64,000 bases of DNA from Thiodiazotropha sp040506275 (GTDB taxonomy: Bacteria; Pseudomonadota; Gammaproteobacteria; Chromatiales; Chromatiaceae). The notes under the pieces were generated by a model, which searched no databases, was not told where the DNA came from, and saw only the letters and a list, made by a program, of their open reading frames with translations. The position numbers were made by a program, and so were the translations under genes. The stretch spans positions 62,001 to 126,000 of the forward strand of contig JBEVXD010000008.1 of the NCBI GenBank assembly GCA_040506275.1, given 5' to 3'. Positions 53,520 to 63,688 of this stretch are shown piece by piece (positions within the stretch are counted from its first letter, which is position 1; every line of letters begins with the position of its first letter).

Positions 53520-53652
53520 CATAACAGCGAATTATTGCTATGTGATGAGCGTACCTGGGCGTTAATCTGATCTGATATAAGTTTTGATATTGGATTTGAG
53601 GGGAACTTTTGGGAGAGCGGGGTCATTCAGTGGCCTCCGCCCTCCTTTGCGG
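53520..53652. other. Intergenic stretch after hemerythrin
   Basis: Non-coding, between the hemerythrin stop and the tiny leftward membrane protein. I see no clear terminator. Confidence 0.4.
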
Positions 53653-53733
53653 TTAGCCAATCAATACTGAGATTACGATTCCCAGAATCAAGAGAGCTAA
53701 TGCACCTACTATTGCTTTATCACTACCTAACAT
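53653..53733 (-). CDS. Tiny single-helix membrane protein
   Basis: A 26-residue frame on the reverse strand, beginning MLGSDKAIVGALALLILGI and ending SVLIG before TAA. GGAGG sits nine bases upstream of its ATG, among the best ribosome sites in the window. It is one transmembrane helix with a short polar N terminus. It is too short for usual gene finders. The function is unknown. Confidence 0.6.
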   Translation of the reverse strand: MLGSDKAIVGALALLILGIVISVLIG

Positions 53734-54089
53734 GGCGTTGTCCTCCAAAGTTGACATAGACCAAATGTTAGCCTCACAGAGTTAGACAAAATAAATCTCT
53801 TTTTGCTCCTGAGACCAGCAATAACATTGCCTGGACTAGGGTATTTGCTCTCCTACCCATTTAAACTGACTTAAGTCAATGAACTGAAAGGTTTTAAAGC
53901 GCTTTTAGACTAACGGTAGCGAAGCATGAATCTAGGATTGCAGCTTTATTGCTTTAAGTTCTGAATCTGCAAATTAACCCAAATATTTTAGAGCTTACAT
54001 TCCCTACCTGGAAGAGAGCGCTATGAAATTGCCTATTAAACAGGTTTTCATGGTACAAATAGCGCATATTCCCGAGGGCATAACCAATT
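53734..54089. other. Intergenic region
   Basis: About 355 bases between divergent genes. It should hold promoters for the tiny membrane protein (leftward) and for the unknown gene at 54090. A 12-base palindrome, TGACTTAAGTCA (53867-53878), may be an operator. Confidence 0.4.
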
Positions 54090-54779
54090 ATGAAACTGTT
54101 GTTTAGTGAGCTTCCCGGGCGCTTTGAGCGCCATTTGATGCGCAAGCATGATAACCCCCTGTTTCAGGAGCCTCTTCGTCAGCTTACACCGGAGCAATTG
54201 ACTGAAGCTCAGCGTTTGGACCATGAAGAGTTGGTGGCTTATATTGAAGGTCTGCGCAAATTGGTGGGTGAAGCTGTGGCCCTGGGGCCACATGAGCAGA
54301 GTGATGTAATCCTTGAGCTTAAAGAGCGTATGGATAAGGCGTATGAGAGCGCATGCCGACTGGCAGATGATCAGACCCCGAACAAGGATGCGATATTAAA
54401 ACTTGTTGAGGTGATCATGCGCGCCGTATGGAAGGGGGCGGGTAACGACACCTTGGCGCACGGCGAGCTTAAACAGGAGGAGGCGGCACGTAAGACCCAC
54501 TATGAATTGCTCGAAAGTTTCTTGGTGGCGGATCTCCTCGATCCAGAGTCATTGATCACTGAAGATGAGCTTCTACCCGTTCTATTAAGTGCGGAGCAGA
54601 GTGAGTTCGAGGCAGCGATAACCCTGTTTGATCCCGCGCAATTGGCTGAGATCTGTCGACTGGGGGAGGCCTTTTTTGCATTTGCTGAAGAGAGCGATGC
54701 CTGGAACAAGGCGAAAGCCCGCTTTGAGACACTGCAGGGACTGCTAGATTCTTTAGAGAGTGATGGACTCAATGCCTGA
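54090..54779 (+). CDS. Conserved hypothetical helical protein (unrecognised)
   Basis: A 229-residue acidic, almost fully helical cytosolic protein beginning MKLLFSELPGRFERHLMRKH. It has no signal, membrane segment or known catalytic motif. The middle carries KLVEVIMRAVWKGAGNDTLAHGELKQEE, and the end is Glu/Ala/Leu-rich. Base composition matches the neighbours. I do not recognise a family. Confidence 0.75.
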   Translation: MKLLFSELPGRFERHLMRKHDNPLFQEPLRQLTPEQLTEAQRLDHEELVAYIEGLRKLVGEAVALGPHEQSDVILELKERMDKAYESACRLADDQTPNKDAILKLVEVIMRAVWKGAGNDTLAHGELKQEEAARKTHYELLESFLVADLLDPESLITEDELLPVLLSAEQSEFEAAITLFDPAQLAEICRLGEAFFAFAEESDAWNKAKARFETLQGLLDSLESDGLNA

Positions 54780-54815
54780 TCGGTAAGTAAGTCCATCAGT
54801 TTGGGTTCAAGATTC

Positions 54816-56141
54816 CTACTGGTCTGCGAAATCCTGGGTCCAATAGATTCGATACTGGCTCGTTGGGTTTTCTGAGACCCCTGCGCCTAGCTCAGTTACC
54901 CTACTGCTCATAATATTGACGCAGTGTCCGGGACTCTCCAGCCAGGCTGTCATTGCCGCTTCTTCGTCTGCATAGCCTGCAGCAATATTCTCTGCATAGG
55001 TACGCCAGCTATATCCAGCTGCAGTTATCCGGTCTCCGGGGCTTGAGTCATCCAGGCCCGTATGGCTGAAGTAGTCGTTGTCAGCCATTGAGGTGGAGTG
55101 GTTTCGGGCGGCAGTGTCCAATAGACAGTTCCAGGCAATGGCCTCGACAGCCTTATAGTTGGTTCCTCCGCAGGAGCGGGCAACTCCACGGGCATTGTTA
55201 ACCAGGGTAAGCATCAGTTTGTCACCCTCATCCATACACTGATCAATGGTTGCCTGGGTTGTGGCACCCAGGTTGTAGGAGGAGCCGGTAGTGAAACTCC
55301 AGCTACTATTCTCGACCTGATTACCGCTGGGATCTTGAAGGTTTGCACCGGTGGTCACGGTATAGCTGGTATCAGCCTGCAAGGCGGCATCGAAGGTCAG
55401 TGTCAGTGTCTCAGAGCTGTTGTCATAGCTGACCGTTCCAGAGACAGGCGTACCTGCCTGGGTGACCTGCAAGCTCTGGTTATCAATTTGGCTCTCGTCC
55501 AATAATTCGTCAAAACTGATACTGATATTGGTTGTTGTGGAGACCCCAATAGCGTCTGCCAGGGGGGATTGGGAAGTTATGGTCGGGGCGGTGGTGTCGG
55601 CCATAGGTGACACTTGAATTTCGATGGCTGAAATTGATGAGTATTCGCCATCGCTAACGCTCAACTGTATTCCCAAGGTGGTAGTTTGAGTCACATCAGG
55701 TGCTATCAAGCTTAGGGTCGGGTTGTTGTTACCAACCAATGTGATAGAGGGGCCTTGTGTCTGGCTCCAGATGAAGCTGAGAGAATCTCCATCAGGATCA
55801 TTTGAAGATGAACCGTCCAGAGTCAGAGTCTCCCCAGAGGTGACTGATTGAGTACCGCTAATGTTGGCTACCGGAGGCTGGTTGGTTGCTTCTGGGGGGG
55901 TATCCTCATCAGCTGGTGGGGTAGAGCCATCATCGGGATCTGGTGAGTCATCACCTTGGTCGGGATTCGGTGTCTCATCCGGATTGGTGCTGCCATCATC
56001 TACAGGATCATCCTGGCTGCTATCATCGGGGGCGGTTTGAGCACTTTCATCCCCCCCTCCTGAACCTCCGCCACAGGCGATAAGAGTGAGACTGATCAAT
56101 AACGAGAGTAAAATCGGTTTAATATTTTTTTTAAGAGACAT
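54816..56141 (-). CDS. CAP/SCP-domain lipoprotein with Ig-like domains
   Basis: A 441-residue lipoprotein: the signal ends in the lipobox LIAC (Cys23), then a Gly/Ser and Asp/Pro-rich linker (about 24-85). Next come a PKD/K319-like domain (about 90-180), a Big_5-type Ig-like domain (about 183-285, DTTAPTITSQSPLADAIGV) and a C-terminal CAP domain (about 300-441: LVNNARGVARSCGG, NHSTSMADNDYFSHTGLD, YAENIAAG, WLESPGHCVNIM). CAP domains occur in secreted proteins of many functions, so the activity is open. It is likely on the outer membrane surface or in the periplasm. Confidence 0.9.
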   Translation of the reverse strand: MSLKKNIKPILLSLLISLTLIACGGGSGGGDESAQTAPDDSSQDDPVDDGSTNPDETPNPDQGDDSPDPDDGSTPPADEDTPPEATNQPPVANISGTQSVTSGETLTLDGSSSNDPDGDSLSFIWSQTQGPSITLVGNNNPTLSLIAPDVTQTTTLGIQLSVSDGEYSSISAIEIQVSPMADTTAPTITSQSPLADAIGVSTTTNISISFDELLDESQIDNQSLQVTQAGTPVSGTVSYDNSSETLTLTFDAALQADTSYTVTTGANLQDPSGNQVENSSWSFTTGSSYNLGATTQATIDQCMDEGDKLMLTLVNNARGVARSCGGTNYKAVEAIAWNCLLDTAARNHSTSMADNDYFSHTGLDDSSPGDRITAAGYSWRTYAENIAAGYADEEAAMTAWLESPGHCVNIMSSRVTELGAGVSENPTSQYRIYWTQDFADQ

Positions 56142-56408
56142 AGAACAAACCAGCAGCAAAAAACCAGTGTGCCAGTCGATACACTAGCCATCCCTTGCAG
56201 TAGATGACGGCACTCACGACTCAGTGTCGGCTGGGCTGTTTGAAACTAGAGGATAAACTGGGGTTAAAAACCGCACGAGTTCACAATTGTGGCAGGCGAG
56301 GCATCTGGTTCTGTTGAAATGAGTGGCAGTAAAAGTGGTCAATAGCAAATTGATTGTGATGCATTAGCAATCTGCTCATGACGATAAGCTCTCTTTGAAA
56401 CGAGAATC

Positions 56409-56481
56409 GTAGGTTGGATAAGCGGAGCGCCATCCAACTTTTCCTGGGGTTGTCGGATGACGCTCCGCTTATCCAACCTAC
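56409..56481. repeat. Inverted repeat (GTAGGTTGGATAAGCG type)
   Basis: GTAGGTTGGATAAGCGGAGC at the left is matched by its complement at the right (56462-56481). The arms enclose an inner GCCATCCAAC/GTTG... dyad. It is a hairpin-forming intergenic repeat of a type common in gammaproteobacteria. Confidence 0.75.
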
Positions 56482-56520
56482 ATCGGGACAGGTGTCCGTA
56501 GTTTTGGTGTAATCATGTAC

Positions 56521-56742
56521 ATCTTTGCATGCTTGGCAGCTTTGCGAGAGTCATTCTTGTAAAGATATAACCTGATACCTGGAGCAATCGAAATTCATAA
56601 TTTTAAAACTCTCGCAAAGACGCAGAGAACGCTAAGGGAAAACATAAAATCCCTTTGAATATCTCCAAAAGCACATCGAGGGTTAGTAATTGTGCGAATG
56701 TTTGTTTGAGTCAAGCACAGACCATTGAGGTTAATCAGATAA
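56521..56742. repeat. Dispersed repeat, copy 4
   Basis: A degenerate copy of the repeat at 6055: core TTTGCATGCTTGGCAGCTTT (from 56524), then CTCTCGCAAAGACGCAGAG and GAACGCTAAGGGAAAA. The leading motif CAAGCACAGACCATTGAGG reappears after it (56713-56731), as if a second unit begins. Confidence 0.7.
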
Positions 56743-56794
56743 CATCTATTGCCTTTCCCTTTACGAGAGCTATCGATGTGATGATAGATCAGGT

Positions 56795-59614
56795 TTAACC
56801 GGTGTTGCGCAATCCTGCTGAGATAGCATTGATTGAGCGTAACAGAGGCGTCAACCACAACTCCTTTTCCTCTTCACTGAGTCCACTATATCTATAGCGC
56901 TTAATCAACTCGAGCTGGATATGGTTCAGAGGATCGAGGTAGGAGTCCCGTCGGCGAATAGATTTCTGCAGGATCGGGGCATCATCCAGTAGTTCGTCTA
57001 TCTCAGCAATCGATAGAATCTCTTTGCAGGTCAGATCATACTCAGCTTCAATCTCATGGAAGATCAGTTTGCGGCTCGGCTTATCAAGGCAGAGGTTGGC
57101 GTACTTCCTGGCGATGGTCATATTTGTTTTTGAGAGGGCCATCTGGGCGTTATTCAACAGCGCCTGAAAGAAGGGCCACTCCTGGTACATGGTGCGTAGA
57201 CTCTTTACCCGGCCCGGTTTGTTTTTATGCCACTGCGACAATGCGGTGCCAATGCCATACCATCCAGGCAAATTCTGCCTGGACTGTCCCCAACCAAATA
57301 CCCAGGCAATGGCACGTACAGAGGACTTGGATCGATTGCCTTTGGTTCGATGGGAGGGACGAGAGCCGATATTCATCAGTGCGATTTCATTCACTGGTGT
57401 GGCTTCATAAAAGTAGTCGAGAAAACCAGGGGTCTGTTCAGTCAGTTTGCGAAACTGCTGTTCACTTAAATGCGCAATCTCCTGCATGGTCTGGGCGTAA
57501 CTCTCTTTCTCTTGTTTGACATGACGTACCAGCCCCTGGCTTGCCTTGATCAATCCGGTTATACCCATGGTCAACTCAAATATCGCTGTCTCTTGATTAC
57601 CATATTTGTAGGAAAGGACTTCACCCTGCTCGGTAAATTTGATTTCACCGTTAACTGTATTCTTTGGCTGCGCCAGGATCGATTGATGGGTGGGGCCGCC
57701 ACCCCGGCCAACAGTACCCCCTCTGCCGTGAAACAGGCGGCAACGTATATTCTCCCGATTGGCTAACGCGATGATGCGTTTTTGGGTTTGGTAAAGATTC
57801 CATGCCGAGGCCATGATGCCCCCGTCTTTGGCCGAATCTGAATAGCCAAGCATAACCTCCTGGCGACGACGATTGGCATTCAGCAGCTGTTGGTAACAGG
57901 GGTTTGCAAACAGCTCTTGCAGAATATCTTCACTGCGTTTCAAGTCGTCGATGGTTTCAAACAGTGGGGATATCTCCAGTCTACAAAACCAGCTGCCATT
58001 CTCTACGCCCAACAAGCCGGAGATGCTGCCAAGCAGGGCCACCTCAAGAATATCGCTCGAGTGGTGGGTCATGGATATTACATACTGGCCAATCGCGTTC
58101 GGACTGACACTCTTCTGTGTCTCAGCAATCAGATCAAACACCGCCAGAATATCCTGTGTCTCCTTGGATAACTGATCTCTGGCTAGCGTATTTGTTAGCC
58201 CATGAGTGATGGTGTGATCAAGTATTGAGAGGCGCTGTGAGGTATCGAGTTGAAGATACTCATCTGCATCACCACTGACTTTGAGAATCTCGGCAACTGC
58301 ATCGGTATGTTGTTTTGATTCCTGGCGAATATCGAGGCAGGTGAGATAGAAACCAAAGGTTTCGGCCAAATGGATCAAGTCCTGCAAAGCAGACTCAGCG
58401 GCATCACCATCGCCATGGCTCAGCAGGGAATTTGATATCAGTTTGAGATCCCGCTGAAAGGCCTGTTCATTGGCATAAGCAGCTGGGTGGGTTTCTGTAG
58501 TATCCGCAGTCTCTGGTTCAAGGGAGGGTACGGTCTGGCGCAATCGCTCGCGCATGATATAGAGTTTGCGGCGATAAGGCTCATCCTCGAAACGTCTGGG
58601 GTTCGCGCAAAACAGTTGCTTGCAGAGTTCATCGTCAGCCTTAAGGCTCTCAGTGAATGCCCAGTTGGGAGTGCAGAAACGATTGGAGAAGGTTAGTTCA
58701 GCAATCAAACCATCGATGCGTCGAATATATTCACGCAATATGGTCTGCTGTTGCAGCCCAAGGGCCAGTCGTGTGACATCGGGGGTTACATAGGGATTGC
58801 CATCCCTGTCACCACCGATCCAGGACCCGAAACGAATAAAAGGTGATAGCTGAATACCGTGATAGTCGGGATGTTTTCCATAGATACGTTCGATACCTGC
58901 GTTAAGGCGTCGAAATACCTGGGGTACGGCATCAAACAGACTGCTCTGGAAATAGTGCAGGCCCAATCTTATTTCATTCCGTACTTCGGGGCGTACCGCA
59001 CGAACTTCTTCAGTTTTCCATAACGTCTGTATCTGCGTCTTCAGGGAGCGGATGGTCTGTTCCCGCTGCTCCAACCGACGCTTGGGTGCATCCAGGGTAT
59101 CACTGGTGAGAAAGATACGACGTAACAGATTCATGATCACCAGTCGTTTTGATTCTGTCGGATGGGCAGTGAAGACGGGTATATAAGCGGCGTCATCGAG
59201 GATGCTTTGCAGCTGCTGAGGTTGAATGTCGTCTGCACGAAATTCGCGCAGGGTGTGGTCGAATGAGCCCTCCCACAGTTCACTACCTTTACCGGCAATA
59301 CGACGTCTTTGTCTGTGTTGGAACGCCTCTTCGGCAATATTGACCAGTACAAAATAGATACTGAAAGCGCGTACCACGGCACTCAGGGTTTCAGGTTGCA
59401 GGGATTGGATCAGTCTGGTGAGTCGATCGTATAAAGCCGGATCGTGTTTCTCATGAAGCTTGATATAACCTTTGCGCAGGCGCTCTACGACAGTGAAGGT
59501 ATCCTTGCCCACCTGTTCGCGTAACACTTCTCCCAGCAGAGTGCCGAGCAGGCGCACTCGACCACGCAGATTCTTGTCATGTTTGACGCAGGCTTTTGTG
59601 AAATTGTCTGTCAT
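56795..59614 (-). CDS. ppc: Phosphoenolpyruvate carboxylase
   Basis: Anaplerotic enzyme: PEP plus bicarbonate to oxaloacetate. It is 939 residues from the ATG at 59614; a TTG five codons earlier is less likely. The catalytic His is in FTAHPTESKR (about 155), with the active-site loops GYSDSAKDGG and FHGRGGTVGRGGG. The C terminus RNTG is the hallmark end of the family. Confidence 0.97.
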   Translation of the reverse strand: MTDNFTKACVKHDKNLRGRVRLLGTLLGEVLREQVGKDTFTVVERLRKGYIKLHEKHDPALYDRLTRLIQSLQPETLSAVVRAFSIYFVLVNIAEEAFQHRQRRRIAGKGSELWEGSFDHTLREFRADDIQPQQLQSILDDAAYIPVFTAHPTESKRLVIMNLLRRIFLTSDTLDAPKRRLEQREQTIRSLKTQIQTLWKTEEVRAVRPEVRNEIRLGLHYFQSSLFDAVPQVFRRLNAGIERIYGKHPDYHGIQLSPFIRFGSWIGGDRDGNPYVTPDVTRLALGLQQQTILREYIRRIDGLIAELTFSNRFCTPNWAFTESLKADDELCKQLFCANPRRFEDEPYRRKLYIMRERLRQTVPSLEPETADTTETHPAAYANEQAFQRDLKLISNSLLSHGDGDAAESALQDLIHLAETFGFYLTCLDIRQESKQHTDAVAEILKVSGDADEYLQLDTSQRLSILDHTITHGLTNTLARDQLSKETQDILAVFDLIAETQKSVSPNAIGQYVISMTHHSSDILEVALLGSISGLLGVENGSWFCRLEISPLFETIDDLKRSEDILQELFANPCYQQLLNANRRRQEVMLGYSDSAKDGGIMASAWNLYQTQKRIIALANRENIRCRLFHGRGGTVGRGGGPTHQSILAQPKNTVNGEIKFTEQGEVLSYKYGNQETAIFELTMGITGLIKASQGLVRHVKQEKESYAQTMQEIAHLSEQQFRKLTEQTPGFLDYFYEATPVNEIALMNIGSRPSHRTKGNRSKSSVRAIAWVFGWGQSRQNLPGWYGIGTALSQWHKNKPGRVKSLRTMYQEWPFFQALLNNAQMALSKTNMTIARKYANLCLDKPSRKLIFHEIEAEYDLTCKEILSIAEIDELLDDAPILQKSIRRRDSYLDPLNHIQLELIKRYRYSGLSEEEKELWLTPLLRSINAISAGLRNTG

Positions 59615-59710
59615 TGGGTGCTCATCCAATTAGGCATACTCTGACTCAAACAGTAGCAGAATCAACAGAAGGACTGACACCCTTTACATCTTATGGGATC
59701 TCTTCAGAAT

Positions 59711-62700
59711 TCAGACCAGCACCATCTCGATACCATCTTTCATTAACTGATCAATGAACTGTTGCTGCCACTGTTCGCCATTGCGCTGGCGCATGACTTC
59801 AAGCACCAGATACTCGGGTTTGAGTCCGGTCTGGTCGGTATAGCGGCTGAGCCCCTGCTGACAGGCCGGGCAACTGGTGAGCAGTTTGATCTCCGGTCGT
59901 CCACCCTGTTGAGTAGTGAGTGTCTGGATACCCTTATCCAACTCTTCAGCCTTACGATAGCGGAGTTGGTTGGCAATATCGGGTCGGCTGGTGCCCAGGG
60001 TTCCTGCTTCACCACAGCATCGATCGCTGAGAACGACCGATTTTCCGGTCAATTCAGAGGCCACTTTCAACGGGCTGTACTGTTTGATCGGGGTATGACA
60101 TGGGTCGTGATAGAGATATTCGGTACTCTGTTTGCCATCCAGAGCTACCCCCTTCTCCAACATATACTCGTGGATATCGAGTAAGCGGCAGCCAGGAAAT
60201 ATCTTTTCAAACTGATACTCCTGCAACTGATCCATACAGGTACCGCATGAGACCACAACCGTCTTGATATCCATATAGTTGAGGGTATTGGCAATACGGT
60301 GGAAAAGCACCCTGTTCTCAGTGGTGATCTGCCGTCCGCGTGCATGCAGTCCCGCTGCAGTCTGGGGATAGCCACAGCAGAGATAGCCTGGTGGAAGTAC
60401 GGTTTCCGCACCGAGTTCAGTGAGCATTGCGAGGGTAGCGAGACCGATCTCACTGAACAGTCGTTCTGAGCCGCAACCGGGAAAATAGAATACTGCATCG
60501 CTCTCTTCAGAGACCAGTTGCGGATTACGCAGGATCGGTACCGACTGGGTATCTTCCAGCTTCAGTGCATCTCGCAGGGTCTGTTTTGGTGGTTCGACTC
60601 GAATCGGTTTTTGCAGCATCTCCACCAGCAGGGCCTGGGGTTTAGGATTTCCAGTGGTAGCACGTGGTGGTTGATCCTTGGCCTTCAGTAATCCTGCCTT
60701 GGCTGCCAGACCATGGCCGAGATTGAGCCCTTTGAAACCCCAATCCGCCAATCCACGTCGCATCCAGCGGATGGCGGTGGGGTGAGTCATATTGAGAAAG
60801 GTCATCGCAGCTTTAGCGCCTAGGCTGAAGCGCTTTTTACCCCGATCGATGAGGATCTTTCGCATCAATGTGGTGACCTCACCGAAATCGATATTCACCG
60901 GGCATGGGTTTTCGCACTTGTGACAGACAGTGCAGTGGTCGGCTACATCATTCATTTCAGTGAAGTGCTGGAGTGAGACGCCACGGCGGGTCTGCTCTTC
61001 GTAGAGAAATGCCTCGATGATCAGGCCAGTGGCAAGTATCTTATTTCGTGGTGAATAGAGCAGGTTGGCTCTGGGTATATGGGTCATACAGACAGGCTTG
61101 CACTTGCCGCAGCGCAGGCAGTGTTTGATCTCATCATTGAGGGTGCCCAGTTCACTCTCTTCGAGGATGATCGCCTCCTGCTCCAACAGTCTCAGTGAGG
61201 GGGTGTAGGCCAGTTCCAAATCTGCACCGGCAATCAGTTTACCCCGATTAAAGCGACCATCGGGATCGACCTGCTGTTTGTAAGTTGCAAAGGCTTGAAG
61301 TTTATCCGCCTCCATATATTGCAGTTTGGTCAGTCCGATACCGTGTTCACCTGAGATTGCCCCATCCAGACTCAGGGCCAGCGCCATGATTCGATCAACA
61401 ATCCGGTCAGCCTGCTGCAACATGGCGTAGTTGTCAGAGTGGACAGGAATGTTGGTGTGAACATTACCGTCACCGGCATGCATGTGCAGTGCGACGAACA
61501 GGCGTGAGTCACGTTGTCGGGTGTGGATTTCCCGCATTGCGATGCGTAGAGGTTTGACCTCCTGGCCGGAGAATATCTCATCCAGCCGGGAGGCGATCTC
61601 ATCTCTGTAAGAGACCACAAGATCTCGTCGGAGTAACAGATCCAGTAATCTATCGTCACCTTGTATCAGCGATTCTGAAGTGCCATTCACTAACGCTATA
61701 TGATCCCTGGCCGGGGATTCGATATGGGTCAGTAAAGCCTCCCAGCGCACCTTTGCCGATTGTACTGCCTGTTGAGCGAGGTCGAGCTTGCCCTGCAGTA
61801 TGGAGCGATTCTCATCACTCGCCTCAAAATCATCATCTGGTTTCCGAAGTGAGTGATCACCAACCAGGTAGACCAAGATTTCATCAGCAATTGCGATCTT
61901 GTTCTTGATCGACTCCTCGATGTTGATACGCTCTATGCCACGACTGTAGTCAGCCAGTTTATCCAGTGGAATGACCACATCTTCATTGATCTTGAAGGCG
62001 TTGGTGTGGGCGGAAATTGCAGCGGTTCGAGCGCGATCCAGCCAGAAGTTTCGTCGTGCTTCCGGGCTGCTGGCGATAAACGCCTCACCTTCCCGGGATT
62101 CTGTCATCCGCACCACCTCTTTGGCAGCGGTTTCAAGAAGTTCAGCGTTGTCACTGACCAGGTCTGCAAGCAACACCATTTTCGGTCGTTCACGTCTTGC
62201 TGCTTTGGTCGAATATTTGACTGCCTTGAGGTAGCGTTCGTCCAGATGTTCAAGACCAGCAAGCAGAACCTCATCATGTTGATCAAGGTAGTCTATGAGT
62301 TCGACAATTGCAGGTACGGCCTTGCCGATATCTGCGCCGAAAAACTCCAGACAGAGCGTTCGAACCTGCTCAGGCATGCGGTGGAGAACGAAACGCGCCG
62401 AGGTGATCAGGCCATCACAGCCCTCTTTCTGTACACCGGGTAGCCCTGACAGAAACTTGTCGGTGACATCTTTTCCAAGCCCTGCCTTACGGAATGCCTG
62501 ACCAGGCATGCTGAGTTGTTCCGGTTCACCAAGGATGTTTTTGCCGCTGCTATCGTAATGGGTGAGACGAAAGCTGACCTCGTCCTGATCGTGAATCTTG
62601 CCGAGGTTATGGTTCAAGCGCTCGATTTCCAGCCACTCACCTCTTGGTGTAACCATGCGCCAGCTTGCCAGATTGTCGAGTGTGGTTCCCCATAAAACCG

Positions 62701-63565
62701 CTTTTTTACCACCGGCGTTCATGGCGATATTACCGCCGATGGTCGAGGCGTCCTGGGATGTGGGGTCGACTGCAAACGCGAGCCCCTGTGCATCAGCCTT
62801 CTCGGATACCCTGCGGGTAACTACACCAGCGCCCACCTGAATAGTGGCTACCTCGCATTCGACCCCTGGCAGGTTAATTCTCTCGACTTCACCGATCCCA
62901 TCAAGTTTTTCTGTATTGATTACAGCACTGTGAGGGTCGAGAGGAACCGCGCTTCCGGTATAACCAGTGCCCCCACCCCGGGGGATCAGAGTCAGGCCCG
63001 AATCGAGGCAGGCCTTAACAATCGGCGCTACTTCTTGCTCCGTGTCCGGAGTAATGACCACAAAAGGAATCTCGACTCGCCAGTCCGTTGCATCGGTGGC
63101 GTGAGAGACCCGGGCCAAACCGCTGAAGTCGATATTGTCAGGTCGGGTCAGTCCGATCATGTTGCGACGGGTAACACGTCGTAGTTCAATCAGCTCTTCA
63201 AAGCGTTTGCCAAATTCATCAACAGCCTGGCGAGTGGCTGCATGCAGCTGTAGCGCCTGCTGGTTATTGTTGGCTCGCGATTCGAACTGAACCAGACGAT
63301 GATTCAAAGCATCGATCAGTGATTGTCTGCGCTGATCATTGTCCAGAAGATCATCCTGCAGGTAGGGATTTCGACTGACCACCCACATATCACCAAGAAT
63401 TTCGAACAGCATGCGTGCAGAGCGACCGGTACGGCGGGTGCCTCGCAGCTCTTCAATCAGAGTCCACATCGGTTTTCCGAGGAACCGGATAACGATCTCC
63501 CGGTCAGAGAAGGAGGTATAGTTATATGGGATTTCGCGAATTCGCGCAGTAGGCTGCATGTTCAT
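59711..63565 (-). CDS. FAD-binding and Fe-S oxidoreductase, DUF3683 type
   Basis: This 1284-residue fusion has an N-terminal DUF3683 (about 8-160), an FAD-binding GlcD/D-lactate-dehydrogenase-like domain (about 165-760, RGGGTGYTGSAVPLDPHSAV and GEHGIGLTKLQYM), two ferredoxin-type 4Fe-4S motifs (CLRCGKCKPVC and CTVCHKCENPC) and two CCG domains (LCCGYPQT, SCGTCMDQL, RCCGEAG). Relatives oxidise D-2-hydroxy acids such as D-lactate or 2-hydroxyglutarate and pass electrons to the quinone pool. The substrate cannot be told. Confidence 0.92.
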   Translation of the reverse strand: MNMQPTARIREIPYNYTSFSDREIVIRFLGKPMWTLIEELRGTRRTGRSARMLFEILGDMWVVSRNPYLQDDLLDNDQRRQSLIDALNHRLVQFESRANNNQQALQLHAATRQAVDEFGKRFEELIELRRVTRRNMIGLTRPDNIDFSGLARVSHATDATDWRVEIPFVVITPDTEQEVAPIVKACLDSGLTLIPRGGGTGYTGSAVPLDPHSAVINTEKLDGIGEVERINLPGVECEVATIQVGAGVVTRRVSEKADAQGLAFAVDPTSQDASTIGGNIAMNAGGKKAVLWGTTLDNLASWRMVTPRGEWLEIERLNHNLGKIHDQDEVSFRLTHYDSSGKNILGEPEQLSMPGQAFRKAGLGKDVTDKFLSGLPGVQKEGCDGLITSARFVLHRMPEQVRTLCLEFFGADIGKAVPAIVELIDYLDQHDEVLLAGLEHLDERYLKAVKYSTKAARRERPKMVLLADLVSDNAELLETAAKEVVRMTESREGEAFIASSPEARRNFWLDRARTAAISAHTNAFKINEDVVIPLDKLADYSRGIERINIEESIKNKIAIADEILVYLVGDHSLRKPDDDFEASDENRSILQGKLDLAQQAVQSAKVRWEALLTHIESPARDHIALVNGTSESLIQGDDRLLDLLLRRDLVVSYRDEIASRLDEIFSGQEVKPLRIAMREIHTRQRDSRLFVALHMHAGDGNVHTNIPVHSDNYAMLQQADRIVDRIMALALSLDGAISGEHGIGLTKLQYMEADKLQAFATYKQQVDPDGRFNRGKLIAGADLELAYTPSLRLLEQEAIILEESELGTLNDEIKHCLRCGKCKPVCMTHIPRANLLYSPRNKILATGLIIEAFLYEEQTRRGVSLQHFTEMNDVADHCTVCHKCENPCPVNIDFGEVTTLMRKILIDRGKKRFSLGAKAAMTFLNMTHPTAIRWMRRGLADWGFKGLNLGHGLAAKAGLLKAKDQPPRATTGNPKPQALLVEMLQKPIRVEPPKQTLRDALKLEDTQSVPILRNPQLVSEESDAVFYFPGCGSERLFSEIGLATLAMLTELGAETVLPPGYLCCGYPQTAAGLHARGRQITTENRVLFHRIANTLNYMDIKTVVVSCGTCMDQLQEYQFEKIFPGCRLLDIHEYMLEKGVALDGKQSTEYLYHDPCHTPIKQYSPLKVASELTGKSVVLSDRCCGEAGTLGTSRPDIANQLRYRKAEELDKGIQTLTTQQGGRPEIKLLTSCPACQQGLSRYTDQTGLKPEYLVLEVMRQRNGEQWQQQFIDQLMKDGIEMVLV

Positions 63566-63688
63566 CTATGGCAGGCGTTTTCCAGGGGTGAAGCGGATCA
63601 TTGTAACCTAAAAAACAATGGGTCTTGTCTTTATAACTATAGTATTTATCAATAATCGAAAGTTTTGAGTCTCTACAGGGGTTGATCA

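Larger units (their letters stand above)
56160..56794. other. Intergenic repeat region
   Basis: About 635 bases between two leftward genes. It holds a palindromic pair and a copy of the dispersed repeat, listed separately, plus the presumed CAP-lipoprotein promoter. No gene is supported. Confidence 0.65.

Noticed and set aside
61853..62443. 196-codon frame antisense to the FAD/FeS oxidoreductase
   Set aside because: Shadow of the real gene on the other strand; no ribosome site or family features.
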